From: JACVRW01 sp963803085
GTDB lineage: Bacteria; Actinomycetota; Thermoleophilia; Solirubrobacterales; Thermoleophilaceae
Direction of reading: 5' to 3'
DNA: 64,000 nt
Assembly: GCA_963803085.1 (NCBI GenBank)
Contig: CAWDLE010000019.1
Span: forward strand, 62,001 to 126,000
A program made the position numbers and the translations under genes. The notes beneath the pieces are model-generated. The model saw only the letters and a program-made list of their open reading frames with translations. It had not been told where the DNA came from and searched no databases. Shown here piece by piece: positions 8,378 to 17,562 of this stretch (position 1 is its first letter; each line of letters opens with the position of its first letter).

Positions 8378-9046
8378 GTGCAGGCAGCGCTGCTCGGGCT
8401 GGTGGGGCTGCTTCTCGCCTTCGGTCTGTCACTGGCGGTTTCCCGCTACGAGGATCGGCGCTCCAACGTCGTCGACGAGGCCAACGCCATCGGCACGACG
8501 TACCTCCGCGCCCAGACCCTGGCCGAGCCGGTCCGCAGCCGCTCGCTGGATCTGCTCGTCGGCTATACGCGGAGCGCCATCCGCGTCTCGGACGAGGTGC
8601 CGGGCAGCGCAGAGGCTCGTGACGCCCGCGCACAGGAGGAGCGGATTGAACGTCGCCTGTGGAGTCTCGCGGGCGAAGCCCTGGACAGGGCGCCGACGGC
8701 CAGTGCGCCGCGACTGTACGTTGAGACCCTGAACGAGATGATCGATGGGGAGACCGCGCGTGTCGCGTGCCTCAGCAACCGGGTCCCGACGGCGGTTCTG
8801 GCGCTCGAGGTGGTCGGCGCGGCGCTTGCGATCGGGCTGCTTGCGGCCTACCTGGCGATAGTCGGAAGGGGCGTGGTGGCGGTCACGCTCGCAGCGGCGC
8901 TCCTGGCATTCCTTCTGCTCGTCACGGCGGACCTTGATCGCCCGACGCGCGGACTGATCACCGTCCCCGACACCGCGCTGACGAACGAGCTCGAGTCGAT
9001 GATGGAACCGCCTGCTGCTGCCGCACCTCGCTCAGCACCGCGCTAA
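8378..9046 (+). CDS. DUF4239-like membrane protein, conserved N-terminus lacks a canonical start
   Basis: A 222-residue product from GTG 8378, with membrane segments at about 1-20 (ALLGLVGLLLAFGLSLAV), 145-163 and 168-190. The same frame continues upstream to about 8240 and encodes a further hydrophobic segment (SSVELALLFFGATLGATALG, 8255-8314) that belongs to the family fold, but contains no ATG, GTG or TTG after the stop at 8213. A good Shine-Dalgarno-like AAAGGGG (8229-8235) precedes ATC 8240, so a non-canonical start or a base error there is likely. It sits 10-150 bp after the LURP-one gene depending on the start used. Confidence 0.75.
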   Translation: MQAALLGLVGLLLAFGLSLAVSRYEDRRSNVVDEANAIGTTYLRAQTLAEPVRSRSLDLLVGYTRSAIRVSDEVPGSAEARDARAQEERIERRLWSLAGEALDRAPTASAPRLYVETLNEMIDGETARVACLSNRVPTAVLALEVVGAALAIGLLAAYLAIVGRGVVAVTLAAALLAFLLLVTADLDRPTRGLITVPDTALTNELESMMEPPAAAAPRSAPR

Positions 9047-9071
9047 CTGACGCCGCTAATGTCACCGGTCC

Positions 9072-10454
9072 ATGACGGCCGCTGTGAAGACGAAGACCAC
9101 GGAGCTCCCCGACTCGCGCGTGCGCGTGGAGGTGGAGGTCCCGACCGAGGCGCTCGAGCGCGAGCTGAAGACGGCTGCGTCCCAGCTCGGGCGTGAGATG
9201 CGCGTGCCCGGCTTCCGCAGCGGCAAGGTGCCGCCGGAGGTCGTGCTGCAGCAGGTGGGCCGCGAGGCGGTGCTCGACGAGGCCGTCCGCCGCGGCTTGC
9301 CGGGCTGGTACGAGGAGGCGCTCGCCGACGCCGGCATCCAGACGGTGGGCGACCCGCAGGTGGATCTCAACGATCTGCCGGAGAAGGGCGCCGCACTGGC
9401 GTTCACAATCGAGGTCGGTGTGGTGCCGCCCGCGGAGCTCGGCGAGTACAAGGGCGTCGAGGTCGGACGCCGCGAGCCCAAGGTCGACGACCAGGAGGTC
9501 CAGGCCGAGCTCGAGCGCATCCGCGAGTCGCTCGCGTCGCTCGAGAACGTCGAGCGCGAGGCGGGCGACGGCGACTACGTGGTCATGGACTACGTCGGGT
9601 CGATCGACGGGACTCCCTTCGAGGGCGGCGAGGGCCGCGGGCAGGTCGTGGAGCTCGGCTCCGGCCGGCTGATCCCGGGGTTCGAGGAGCAGCTCGCGGG
9701 CGCGTCCGCGGGCGAGGAGCGCACGGTCGAGCTCACCTTCCCCGACGACTACCCGGCGGAGGAGCTGGCGGGCAAGGACGCCTCCTTCGCCGTGGAGGTG
9801 AAGGAGGTCAAGGAGAAGCGCCTGCCGGAGCTGGACGACGACTTCGCGGTCGAGGCCGGCGGCTACGACTCGCTGGACGAGCTGCGGGCGGAGATCGAAT
9901 CGCGCGTCGGCCAGGCCGAGGAGCGCGCCATCGAGGGCGAGTTCCGCGAGGCGGCGGTGGACGCCGTCGTGGACCAGGCCAAGATCGAGGTGCCGCACGA
10001 GCTGGTGCACTCGAAGGCACACGAGATGTGGCACCGCACGTCGAACAGGCTCGCCGCGCAGGGGATCAACCCCGAGCAGTACCTCCAGATGACCGGCAAG
10101 ACGGAGGAGGAGCTCGTGGTCGAGTCCGAGTCGGACGCCGAGACCGCGCTCAAGCGCGAGGCCGTGCTGGCGGCGATCGTCCAGGCCGAGGGCATCGAGG
10201 TCACGGACGAGGAGATCGAGACGGCGCTGCGCGCATCCGCGCCGCCCGACGCGACCGACAAGCAGCTGAAGCGCGCCCTCAAGCGCGCGCGCTCACAGGG
10301 CGCGGACGAGGCCCTGCGCGAGGACATCGCGATGCGCAAGGCCGTGGACCTGGTGGTCGAGAACGCGAAGCCGATCTCGGTGGACGAGGCCACGGACGCC
10401 GCGGAGCGGGCCGCGGCCCGCGAGAAGCTCTGGACCCCAGAGAGCGCAAGCTGA
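9072..10454 (+). CDS. tig: Trigger factor (ribosome-associated chaperone, PPIase)
   Basis: Binds nascent chains at the ribosome exit tunnel. The N-terminal ribosome-binding domain has the signature VPGFRSGKVPPEVV near residues 44-57. A central FKBP-type PPIase domain spans about 160-245 (DYVVMDYVGSIDGTPFEGG), followed by a long helical C-terminal chaperone domain. The length of 460 is normal. It heads the classical tig-clpP-clpX order. A strong GC hairpin lies 11 bp after the stop, so clpP probably also uses its own promoter. Confidence 0.97.
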   Translation: MTAAVKTKTTELPDSRVRVEVEVPTEALERELKTAASQLGREMRVPGFRSGKVPPEVVLQQVGREAVLDEAVRRGLPGWYEEALADAGIQTVGDPQVDLNDLPEKGAALAFTIEVGVVPPAELGEYKGVEVGRREPKVDDQEVQAELERIRESLASLENVEREAGDGDYVVMDYVGSIDGTPFEGGEGRGQVVELGSGRLIPGFEEQLAGASAGEERTVELTFPDDYPAEELAGKDASFAVEVKEVKEKRLPELDDDFAVEAGGYDSLDELRAEIESRVGQAEERAIEGEFREAAVDAVVDQAKIEVPHELVHSKAHEMWHRTSNRLAAQGINPEQYLQMTGKTEEELVVESESDAETALKREAVLAAIVQAEGIEVTDEEIETALRASAPPDATDKQLKRALKRARSQGADEALREDIAMRKAVDLVVENAKPISVDEATDAAERAAAREKLWTPESAS

Positions 10455-10464
10455 CGTGGGGCAA

Positions 10465-10485
10465 GCACCGGGCGTGGCCCGGTGC
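10465..10485. terminator. GC hairpin after tig
   Basis: Perfect 9-bp stem GCACCGGGC / GCCCGGTGC with loop GTG, 10 bp after the tig stop. No U-tract follows, as is usual for terminators of very high-GC actinobacteria. Similar hairpins occur after rpmA and at the window end. Confidence 0.5.
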
Positions 10486-10508
10486 GCAGCCCAGGCTTCG
10501 TCGGCCGC

Positions 10509-10514
10509 TAGAGT
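10509..10514 (+). promoter_or_regulatory. Putative -10 element for clpP (TAGAGT)
   Basis: A TANNNT hexamer 10 nt before the clpP ATG at 10525, implying a very short or absent 5' leader. It lies after the tig hairpin, consistent with a separate clpP promoter. Confidence 0.4.
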
Positions 10515-10524
10515 CTTCGCTCCT

Positions 10525-11109
10525 ATGAGCCCTCTCGTTCCAATGGTGGTCGAGCAGACGTCTCGCGGCGAGCGCGCCTTCGATATCTACTCGCGCCTGC
10601 TCAACGAGCGGATCGTCTTCCTCGGCACGCCGGTCACCGATGACATCGCCAACCTGATCGTGGCCCAGCTCCTTCACCTGGAGTCGGAGGACCCCGACAA
10701 GGACATCTCGATCTACATCAACTCGCCCGGCGGGTCGGTGTACGCGGGCCTCGCGATCTACGACACGATGCAGTTCATCAAGCCCGAAGTGCAGACGATC
10801 TGCTGCGGGATCGCGATGTCGATGGGCGCGCTGCTGCTGGCCGGCGGGGCCGAGGGCAAGCGCATGTCGCTGCCCAACTCGAAGATCCTCATCCACCAGG
10901 TGAGCTCGGCCTTCCAGGGCCAGGCCACGGACATCGAGATCCACGCCAAGGAGATCATCGACGTGCGCCGCCGCCTGGACGAGATCCTCGCGAAGCACAC
11001 GAAGCAGGATCTCGAGAAGGTCGCGAAGGACACCGAGCGGGACTACTTCATGAGCGCGGAAGAGGCCAAGGCGTACAACCTCATCGACCGCGTGATCGAG
11101 AAGCACTAG
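10525..11109 (+). CDS. clpP: ATP-dependent Clp protease proteolytic subunit
   Basis: Serine peptidase ring subunit that degrades substrates unfolded by ClpX. The catalytic triad is visible as S99 (GIAMSMGA), H124 (ILIHQ) and D173 (ERDYFMS) counted from ATG 10525. The 194-residue length is typical. A longer in-frame start at 10456 would add about 23 non-conserved residues inside the intergenic hairpin region, so 10525 is preferred. It lies 134 bp ahead of clpX, with a large hairpin between. Confidence 0.96.
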   Translation: MSPLVPMVVEQTSRGERAFDIYSRLLNERIVFLGTPVTDDIANLIVAQLLHLESEDPDKDISIYINSPGGSVYAGLAIYDTMQFIKPEVQTICCGIAMSMGALLLAGGAEGKRMSLPNSKILIHQVSSAFQGQATDIEIHAKEIIDVRRRLDEILAKHTKQDLEKVAKDTERDYFMSAEEAKAYNLIDRVIEKH

Positions 11110-11121
11110 CCGCGTCTCGCA

Positions 11122-11158
11122 TCTGGACGGAGGCGCGCCCACGTGCGCGCCGTCCAGA
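11122..11158. terminator. Long hairpin after clpP
   Basis: TCTGGACGG (11122-11130) pairs with CCGTCCAGA (11150-11158), with an inner GCGCGC/GCGCGC stem. It starts 12 bp after the clpP stop. Likely terminator or attenuator between clpP and clpX. Confidence 0.6.
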
Positions 11159-11243
11159 CACCTCGGCGATCTGTCTAAGAAGGGACTTTGGCCCTCGCCG
11201 CGTATCTTGAGGTGCGCTACCCTCGCCGACGAGGGAGAAGAAC

Positions 11244-12527
11244 GTGGCCAGGCCAACGGACTCGAACGAACAACTCCTCTGCAGCTTCTGCGGCAAGTCC
11301 CAGCGACAGGTCAAGAAGCTAATCGCCGGCCCCGGCGTATACATCTGCGATGAGTGCATCGATCTCTGCAACGAGATCATCGACGAGGAGCTGACGGGCG
11401 CTCCCACCTTCGACCTCGAGAATCTCCCGAAGCCGAAGGAGATCTACTCGGTCCTCCAGGAGTACGTGGTGGGGCAGGAGCCGGCGAAGCGCACGCTCTC
11501 GGTGGCGGTCTACAACCACTACAAGCGCGTGCAGATGATGCAGTCGGACGCCGAGCAGGACCTCGAGCTTCAGAAGTCCAACATCCTGCTGCTGGGTCCC
11601 ACCGGCTGCGGCAAGACGCTTCTCGCCCAGACGCTCGCGAAGATCCTCAACGTGCCGTTCGCGATCGCGGATGCCACGGCGTTGACGGAGGCGGGCTACG
11701 TCGGCGAGGACGTCGAGAACATCCTGCTCAAGCTGATCCAGGCCGCCGACTTCGACGTGAAGAAGGCCGAGACCGGGATCATCTACATCGACGAGGTCGA
11801 CAAGATCGCGCGCAAGGCGGACAACCCGTCGATCACGCGCGACGTGTCGGGCGAGGGCGTGCAGCAGGCGCTCCTGAAGATCCTCGAGGGAACGGTCGCG
11901 TCGGTGCCGCCGCAGGGCGGGCGCAAGCACCCGCACCAGGAGTTCCTCACGATCGACACCACGAACATCCTGTTCATCTGCGGCGGGGCGTTCGCGGACC
12001 TCGACAAGGTCGTCGAGCGGCGCATCGGCCACAAGGGCGTGGGCTTCGGAGCCACGGTGTCGTCGAAGCACAACAAGGACACCGGCGACCTCTTCGAGCA
12101 GGCGCTCCCCGAGGACCTCGTCGAGTACGGGCTGATCCCCGAGTTCATCGGCCGGCTGCCGGTGGCGTCGGTGATCCACCAGCTCTCGCGCGACGACCTG
12201 GTCACGATCCTCACCGAGCCGCGCAACGCGCTCGTCAAGCAGTTCCAGCGCTTCTTCCAGTTCGACGGCATCGAGCTGGTCTTCGCCGACGACTCCCTCC
12301 AGGCGATCGCCGACAAGGCGCTCGCCCGCGAGACCGGCGCCCGCGGCCTGCGCTCGATCCTCGAGGAGACGCTCCTCGACGTGCAGTTCGAGCTCCCCTC
12401 ACGACGCGACGTGAAGAAGTGCGTCGTGACCAAGGAGACGATCGAGAAGCAGCTGAAGCCGACGCTCGTGACCGAAGCAGCGCCGGACGAAGAAGAGACC
12501 GGCGAGCAGCACGCCGAGTCGGCTTAG
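11244..12527 (+). CDS. clpX: Clp protease ATP-binding unfoldase ClpX
   Basis: AAA+ unfoldase partner of ClpP. The N-terminal zinc-binding domain has C13/C16 and C35/C38. Walker A GPTGCGKT is at 118-125, and Walker B IIYIDEVDK has D183-E184. The 427-residue length is typical. The GTG start at 11244 is preceded by a clear Shine-Dalgarno (GAGGGAG, 11231-11237). A candidate -10 (TACCCT, 11218-11223) lies after the clpP hairpin. The 3' end overlaps the convergent SnoaL-like gene by 4 bp. Confidence 0.97.
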   Translation: MARPTDSNEQLLCSFCGKSQRQVKKLIAGPGVYICDECIDLCNEIIDEELTGAPTFDLENLPKPKEIYSVLQEYVVGQEPAKRTLSVAVYNHYKRVQMMQSDAEQDLELQKSNILLLGPTGCGKTLLAQTLAKILNVPFAIADATALTEAGYVGEDVENILLKLIQAADFDVKKAETGIIYIDEVDKIARKADNPSITRDVSGEGVQQALLKILEGTVASVPPQGGRKHPHQEFLTIDTTNILFICGGAFADLDKVVERRIGHKGVGFGATVSSKHNKDTGDLFEQALPEDLVEYGLIPEFIGRLPVASVIHQLSRDDLVTILTEPRNALVKQFQRFFQFDGIELVFADDSLQAIADKALARETGARGLRSILEETLLDVQFELPSRRDVKKCVVTKETIEKQLKPTLVTEAAPDEEETGEQHAESA

Positions 12528-12934
12528 ATCCCCGGGCGGTCTCCCTCGAGAAATCTGCGGCGCGCCTTGTCGGGGTCGCCGAACATCCACCAGCGCCGGA
12601 GTAGCCCGTCCTCGAACTGGTGCAGGTGCGCGACCTGCTGCTCGAGATATACGCCGCTGCCCAGCCCGCGCATCCGATAGGTGGTGATCACGAGCGTGTA
12701 GTCGCCGTCCTCGAGGATCTCCGCCGGGTCCATGACGAGCTCCTCCCACGACTCCTCCCACTGCTGGAGACCGCGCACGATCTCACTGCGGCCCCGGAAC
12801 ACCGCGCCGCCCGGGGTGTTGTCCGGCCAGCGCCATTCGACGTCCGCGTGGCACAGGCCCGTGACCGCGTCCCTATCGCGCGCGTTCATGCCGCGGTAGA
12901 GCTGGTCGACGAGTTCGCCGCGGGTGGTGGTCAC
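12524..12934 (-). CDS. SnoaL-like/NTF2-fold protein
   Basis: A 136-residue single-domain protein with the SnoaL/NTF2 alpha-beta barrel pattern (VDQLYRGMNARDRDAVTGL at the start, then alternating strands VEWRWPD, DYTLVITTYRM, QVAHLHQFEDGLLRRWWMF). Members include polyketide cyclases, isomerases and many proteins of unknown substrate, and no catalytic assignment is possible here. It is convergent with clpX and divergent from valS, 38 bp from the valS start. Confidence 0.75.
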   Translation of the reverse strand: MTTTRGELVDQLYRGMNARDRDAVTGLCHADVEWRWPDNTPGGAVFRGRSEIVRGLQQWEESWEELVMDPAEILEDGDYTLVITTYRMRGLGSGVYLEQQVAHLHQFEDGLLRRWWMFGDPDKARRRFLEGDRPGI

Positions 12935-12972
12935 GGACTGAATTATTCCGCGCTGCGAAACTTGCGGGCTCG

Positions 12973-15603
12973 ATGGCCGAGGACAGATTGAAGACGCTCG
13001 AGGAGCGCACGCGGTACGAGCCCTCCGACGTGGAGTCGCGGGTGTTCGCCCGCTGGGAGCGGGCCGGGATCTTCCATCCAGAGCCCGAGGGGACGCCCGA
13101 GGAGAACTACTCGATCGCGGTGCCGCCGCCGAACGTGACCGGCAATCTGCACATGGGGCATGCGCTGAACGCCTCGATCCAGGACCTGAAGATCCGGGTC
13201 GCGCGCATGCGCGGGCAGCGGGCCAAGTGGATCTACGGCAAGGACCACGCGGGCATCGCCACGCAGCGGGTCGTGGAGCAGCAGCTCGAGGCCGAGGGGA
13301 TCTCGCGCCTGGAGCTCGGGCGCGAGGCGTTCGTCGAGCGCGTCTGGGAGTGGGTGCAGGAATACGGCGACAACATCACGCGCCAGTTCCGCGAGCTCGG
13401 AGCGTCGCTCGACTACGAGGACGAGCGCTTCACGATGGACGACGACTACGTGCACGCGGTCACCAAGGTGTTCGTGCACCTGTACGAGAAGGGCCTCGTC
13501 TACCGCGACAACTACATGGTCAACTGGGACCCGGGGCTGCGCACCGCGATCTCGGACCTCGAGGTCGAGCAGCGGACCGTTGAGGACACGCTCTACATGG
13601 TGGACTACCCGCTCGAGTCGGGATCCGGGTCGGTCACGGTGGCGACCGTGCGGCCGGAGACGATGCTGGCCGACACCGCCATCGCGGTGAATCCCGGGGA
13701 TGAGCGCTACTCGCGCCTGATCGGCGAGGCGGCGATCCTGCCGCTCGTGGGGCGACGGCTGCCCATCATCGCCGACGACTACGTGGATCCCGAGTTCGGG
13801 ACGGGCGCGCTCAAGATCACCCCGGGGCACGACCAGAGCGACTTCGACATCGGCCGCAGGCACGGCCTCGAGGAGATCACCGTGATCGGCGAGGACGGCC
13901 GCATCACGGACGCGGCGCCGGAGCGCTTCCGTGGGATGGAGACGTCCGAGGCGCTCGACGCCGTGGTGGCCGAGCTGCGCGAGGAGGGCCTTATCTCGGG
14001 GACCCAGCCCTACGTGCACGACGTGCCGCACTCGCACCGCTCCGGCCGGCGCGTGGAGCCGCTGATCTCGCTCCAGTGGTTCTGCGACATGGACAAGCTG
14101 GCCCGTCCCGCGATCGACGTGGTGAAGGACGGGACGATCAGGTTCCATCCGGAGAAGCCCTGGACGGGCGTGTACCTGAACTGGCTCGAGAACATCCGGC
14201 CCTGGTGCATCTCGCGGCAGCTCTGGTGGGGTCACCAGCTGCCGGTCTGGTACCGCGGCGACGAGACCTACGTGGGGGAGGCCGCGCCGGACGGCGAGGG
14301 CTGGGAGCGCGATCCCGACGTGCTCGACACGTGGTTCTCCTCGGGCCTCTGGCCGTTCGCGACGCTCGGCTGGCCGAAGGCGACCGACGAGCTGCGCGCC
14401 TTCTACCCGACGGACGTGAACTCCACGGCGCGCGACATCATCTTCCTCTGGGTGGCGCGCATGGTGATGTTCGGCAAGGAGCTCACCGAGCAGGTCCCGT
14501 TCACCGACGTGAACATCCACTCGGTGATCCAGGCGCCGGACGGCAGGCGGATGTCGAAGTCGCTCGGGACCGGGATCGATCCGTCGGACCTGATCCACGG
14601 CGGCGGGCGCCCGCCCGTGTACGAGGAGGGCGGCGAGTTCCCGGCGTACGGCGCGGACGCGCTGCGATTCGGCCTGCTCGCGATGTCCTCGTCGCAGGAC
14701 GTCCGCTTCAACGAGGAGCGCGTGAAGCAGGGCCGCGACCTCGCCAACAAGCTCTGGAACGCGGCGCGCCTGATCCTCCTGCGGGTCTCCGACGTGGAGC
14801 CGGACCCGCGGGCCGGCGGGACGGTCGAGGATCGCTGGATCGTCTCGCGGATGGAGCGCCTGACGGAGCGGGTCACCGAGCTCTACGACGACTTCCGCTT
14901 CTCCGCCGCCGCGCTCGAGCTCTACGGCGGGTTCTGGTCCGAGCTCGCCGACTGGTACCTCGAGCTCGCCAAGCCGCGGCTCTACGAGGAGGACAACGCC
15001 GAGGTCTCGGCCGTGCTCTTGTGGTCGCTCGAGCGCACGCTGCGGCTGCTGCACCCGGTGATGCCGTTCGTGACCGAGGAGATCTGGTCGCTGATGCCGG
15101 GCGAGGGTCGCGGCCTGCTCGCGGTGGCCCACTTCCCGGTGGTCGACCCCGCCGATCTGATCGACGAGGGCGCCGAGGCCGAGCTGGGCCGGATGATCGA
15201 GGCCGTGACTGCGCTGAGGCGCTATCGCGACGAGGTGGGTGCGAAGCCGAGCGCGAGCATCCGCGGGCGCCTGGCCGCCGAGGGCTACGACGCCTGCCGC
15301 GACCACATGGGTCGGCTCGCGCGCTTCGATTGGGTGGACGATGCGTCCGCCGATGGCGACGTCCTGGCCACCGTGCCGATCCCCGGCGGAGGCGTGCAGG
15401 TGCTGCCGTCCGAGGCGTTCGACCCCGAGGAGGCCCAGCGGCGACTCGAGAAGAAGCGCGCCGACCTCCGCAAGGAGATCGAGCGCGCCGAGAAGAAGCT
15501 CGCCAACAAGCAGTTCGTGGCGAAGGCGCCCCCGGCCGTGGTGGAGGAGGAGCGCCGCAAGCTGGACGAGTACCGCGAGGCGCTCGCGAGGCTCGAGCCG
15601 TGA
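12973..15603 (+). CDS. valS: Valyl-tRNA synthetase
   Basis: Class I aminoacyl-tRNA synthetase charging tRNA-Val. The HIGH motif is HMGH at residues 60-63 (NLHMGHAL). The KMSKS motif is RMSKSLG near residue 526. A connective (editing) domain lies between, and a C-terminal coiled coil (RLEKKRADLRKEIERAEKK) ends the protein. The 876-residue length is standard. The stop overlaps the GTG of folC by 4 bp (GTGA), a translational-coupling arrangement common for valS-folC. Confidence 0.97.
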   Translation: MAEDRLKTLEERTRYEPSDVESRVFARWERAGIFHPEPEGTPEENYSIAVPPPNVTGNLHMGHALNASIQDLKIRVARMRGQRAKWIYGKDHAGIATQRVVEQQLEAEGISRLELGREAFVERVWEWVQEYGDNITRQFRELGASLDYEDERFTMDDDYVHAVTKVFVHLYEKGLVYRDNYMVNWDPGLRTAISDLEVEQRTVEDTLYMVDYPLESGSGSVTVATVRPETMLADTAIAVNPGDERYSRLIGEAAILPLVGRRLPIIADDYVDPEFGTGALKITPGHDQSDFDIGRRHGLEEITVIGEDGRITDAAPERFRGMETSEALDAVVAELREEGLISGTQPYVHDVPHSHRSGRRVEPLISLQWFCDMDKLARPAIDVVKDGTIRFHPEKPWTGVYLNWLENIRPWCISRQLWWGHQLPVWYRGDETYVGEAAPDGEGWERDPDVLDTWFSSGLWPFATLGWPKATDELRAFYPTDVNSTARDIIFLWVARMVMFGKELTEQVPFTDVNIHSVIQAPDGRRMSKSLGTGIDPSDLIHGGGRPPVYEEGGEFPAYGADALRFGLLAMSSSQDVRFNEERVKQGRDLANKLWNAARLILLRVSDVEPDPRAGGTVEDRWIVSRMERLTERVTELYDDFRFSAAALELYGGFWSELADWYLELAKPRLYEEDNAEVSAVLLWSLERTLRLLHPVMPFVTEEIWSLMPGEGRGLLAVAHFPVVDPADLIDEGAEAELGRMIEAVTALRRYRDEVGAKPSASIRGRLAAEGYDACRDHMGRLARFDWVDDASADGDVLATVPIPGGGVQVLPSEAFDPEEAQRRLEKKRADLRKEIERAEKKLANKQFVAKAPPAVVEEERRKLDEYREALARLEP

Positions 15604-16839
15604 ACTTCGAGCAGGCCGAGGAGTACCTGCTCTCGCTCGAGCTGTTCGGGATGCGGTTCGGGCTCGACCGCATGCACCGGCTCATGACCGTGCTCGGTCT
15701 GCCGCAGCGCCGCTTCGCGTCGATTCACGTGGTGGGCTCGAACGGGAAGTCCTCGACCGCCCGCTTCTGCGCGGCGATCCTCGAGCGCCATGGGCTCGCC
15801 ACGGGCAGCTACACGTCGCCGCATCTGCGCTCGTTCCGCGAGCGGATCGAGGTGGGGGAGGAGCCGGTGTCCGAGGCCGACTTCGCCGCGGCGGTCACGC
15901 GGGCCGCAGAGGCGGCGCGGATGGTGAACCGCACCGCCGACGCGGACGACCACGTGACCCAGTTCGAGGCACTTACCGCGGCGGCGTACCACGAGCTCGG
16001 CCGGCGTGGGGTGGAGGTGGCGGTGATCGAGGCCGGACTGGGCGGCCGCTTCGACGCGACGAACGTGATCCCCTCGAAGGTGCAGGTGCTCACGTCGGTG
16101 AGCCTGGAGCACACGCGCTGGCTGGGGCCGACGCTCGAGGACATCGCCGCGGAGAAGCTCGCGGTGGTGCGCGACCACGGGACCCTCGTGACCGGAGCGC
16201 TCCCGCCGGAGGTTCTGGAGATCGCGGAACGGACGGCTTCCGAGCGCCACGCCACGCTCGTCAGCGCGGAATCCATCGACATGCCGCTGCGCGCGGCAGG
16301 CGGCTTCCAGCACGTGAACTTCGGGTTGGCGGCGGCGGCTGCCGAGGCGTTTCTCGGGCGGCCGTTGGACTCCGTTGCATTGAAGAGTGCTGCCGCCGAG
16401 ACGGTGGTGCCGGGCCGATTGGAGCAGGTCGGCGAGCGGCCGCTCACACTCTTCGACGGCGCCCACAACCCGTCCGGGGCGGGTGCCCTTGCCGCCTCGC
16501 TGCCGGACGTGATCGGCGAGCGCCGCCCGCGCGTGGCGGTGATCGGCGTGCTCGAGGACAAGGACGCTGCCGGCATGCTCGAGCGCGCTGCTCCCGCACT
16601 TCGACCGCGTGGTGTTCACCCGTCCGGTGAATCCGCGCTCGCTCTCGCCCGCCACGCTCGTGACGCTGGCGGAGAAACTCGGTGGGCCGCCGGCCGAGAC
16701 GGTCGCGGAGCCGCGCGCCGCTCTCGCTCGCGCGCGCGAGTTGGCGGGCGTGGACGGTGCGGTGCTCGCCACGGGGTCGATCTACCTGATCGCGGACCTC
16801 GTACGAGAGGACGCCGACGCCCGAGCGTCGACGCTTTAG
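15600..16839 (+). pseudogene. folC: Folylpolyglutamate synthase/dihydrofolate synthase with internal frameshift
   Basis: Mur-ligase-fold enzyme that adds glutamate to folates. From GTG 15600 the product shows the P-loop VVGSNGKSST (residues 44-53), the conserved HVTQFEALTAAAY block, AGLGGRFDATN and FDGAHNPSGA. At about 16584-16590 the conserved C-terminal sequence jumps to the next frame: LLPHFDRVVFTRPVNPRSLSP and the tail up to the stop at 16839 are read in frame +1. The break sits in a GC-dinucleotide run (GAGCGCGCTGCTC); two extra bases would restore the frame. Without repair the original frame runs on into the HAD gene and would give a folC'-HAD fusion. It may be a real mutation, programmed slippage or a sequencing indel; folC is normally essential, so an assembly error is the simplest reading. 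Confidence 0.85.
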
Positions 16840-17492
16840 TGCGCCGCGTCTCCGCTGTCTTGTTCGATCTCGACGGCGTGCTGGTGGACTCGCGCGAGTC
16901 CACGGAGCGGGTGTGGCTTGCGTGGGCCTCGAAGAATGGGATCGATGAGGAGGAGCTGCGCTCCGCCATGCACGGTGTCCGCTCCGCCGAGGTCGTCCGT
17001 GCCCTTCGGCCAGACCTGGATGCCGGGGCCGAGTCGGATGAGATCGAGCGGCGGCAGGCGGAGGACGTGGATGGGCTGGTGGCCATCCCTGGTGCGGTGG
17101 CGGCTCTTGGGGCATTGAAGGGTGATCGCGTGGCCGTGGTCACCTCTGGGACGCGTCCGCTGGCGCTCGCGCGCCTGGCCGCCGCGGGGATCGCGCCGCC
17201 GGCGGTGATCGTCTTCGGCGGTGACGTCTCTCGTGGGAAGCCGGACCCCGAGGGCTATTTGGCGGCAGCGCGTCGGCTGGGTGCCGACCCGGCCGAGGCG
17301 CTGGTCGTGGAGGACGCCCCGCCCGGGATCGAGGCGGCGAAGGCGGCAGGGATGGCGGCCGTGGCGCTGCCGACCACGCACGGGCGGGAGGAGCTCGGGC
17401 GCGCGGACGTGGTCTTGGAGTCGCTCGAGGGGCTGCCGGAGCTGCTGGCGACGCAGTTCGATGCGGCGTTGGTCCTCAAACAGCAGCACTAA
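16839..17492 (+). CDS. HAD-superfamily phosphatase (subfamily IA)
   Basis: A 217-residue HAD hydrolase. The catalytic motif I DLDGVLVDS lies near residues 9-17, motif II TSGT follows, the motif III lysine sits in GKPDPEGYLAAA, and motif IV is VEDAPPGIEAA. This pattern fits sugar- or glycerol-phosphate phosphatases (beta-PGM/GppP group); the substrate is unknown. GTG at 16839 overlaps the folC stop (TAGTG) by 1 base and is in the same frame as the 5' part of folC, so the folC frameshift fuses the two frames artificially. Confidence 0.88.
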   Translation: MRRVSAVLFDLDGVLVDSRESTERVWLAWASKNGIDEEELRSAMHGVRSAEVVRALRPDLDAGAESDEIERRQAEDVDGLVAIPGAVAALGALKGDRVAVVTSGTRPLALARLAAAGIAPPAVIVFGGDVSRGKPDPEGYLAAARRLGADPAEALVVEDAPPGIEAAKAAGMAAVALPTTHGREELGRADVVLESLEGLPELLATQFDAALVLKQQH

Positions 17493-17501
17493 CGAGGGCA
17501 C

Positions 17502-17541
17502 CTATCGCGATTAACCGCTATATCGCGGCAAAGCGCGATAG
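17502..17541. promoter_or_regulatory. Cluster of three TATCGCG elements (inverted/direct)
   Basis: CTATCGCG at 17502-17509, TATCGCG at 17521-17527 and CGCGATAG at 17534-17541. The outer pair form 8-bp inverted arms. It lies in the 70-bp gap between the HAD gene and the 38-residue ORF, just before a TAGGAT -10-like hexamer. It probably binds a transcription factor; the factor is unknown. Confidence 0.45.
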
Positions 17542-17562
17542 CCCCCGCGTAGGATTCGCTCG

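Noticed and set aside
12935..12972. T-box or other riboswitch leader before valS (and before leuS)
   Set aside because: The gaps are 38 bp or less; no room for a T-box and no matching AGGGUGGNACCGCG-like element.
12943..15306. 787-codon open frame on the minus strand across valS
   Set aside because: Antisense shadow caused by high-GC codon bias. The protein is low-complexity His/Arg/Leu-rich, has no family motif, and lies opposite a complete ValS. The same applies to 44715-46883 opposite leuS and 59309-60517 opposite lepA.
14076..17492. 1138-codon frame suggesting a valS-shadow/FolC/HAD fusion protein
   Set aside because: The first part is the wrong frame of valS, the middle is FolC, and the FolC C-terminus continues in another frame. 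The fusion with HAD results from the folC frameshift.
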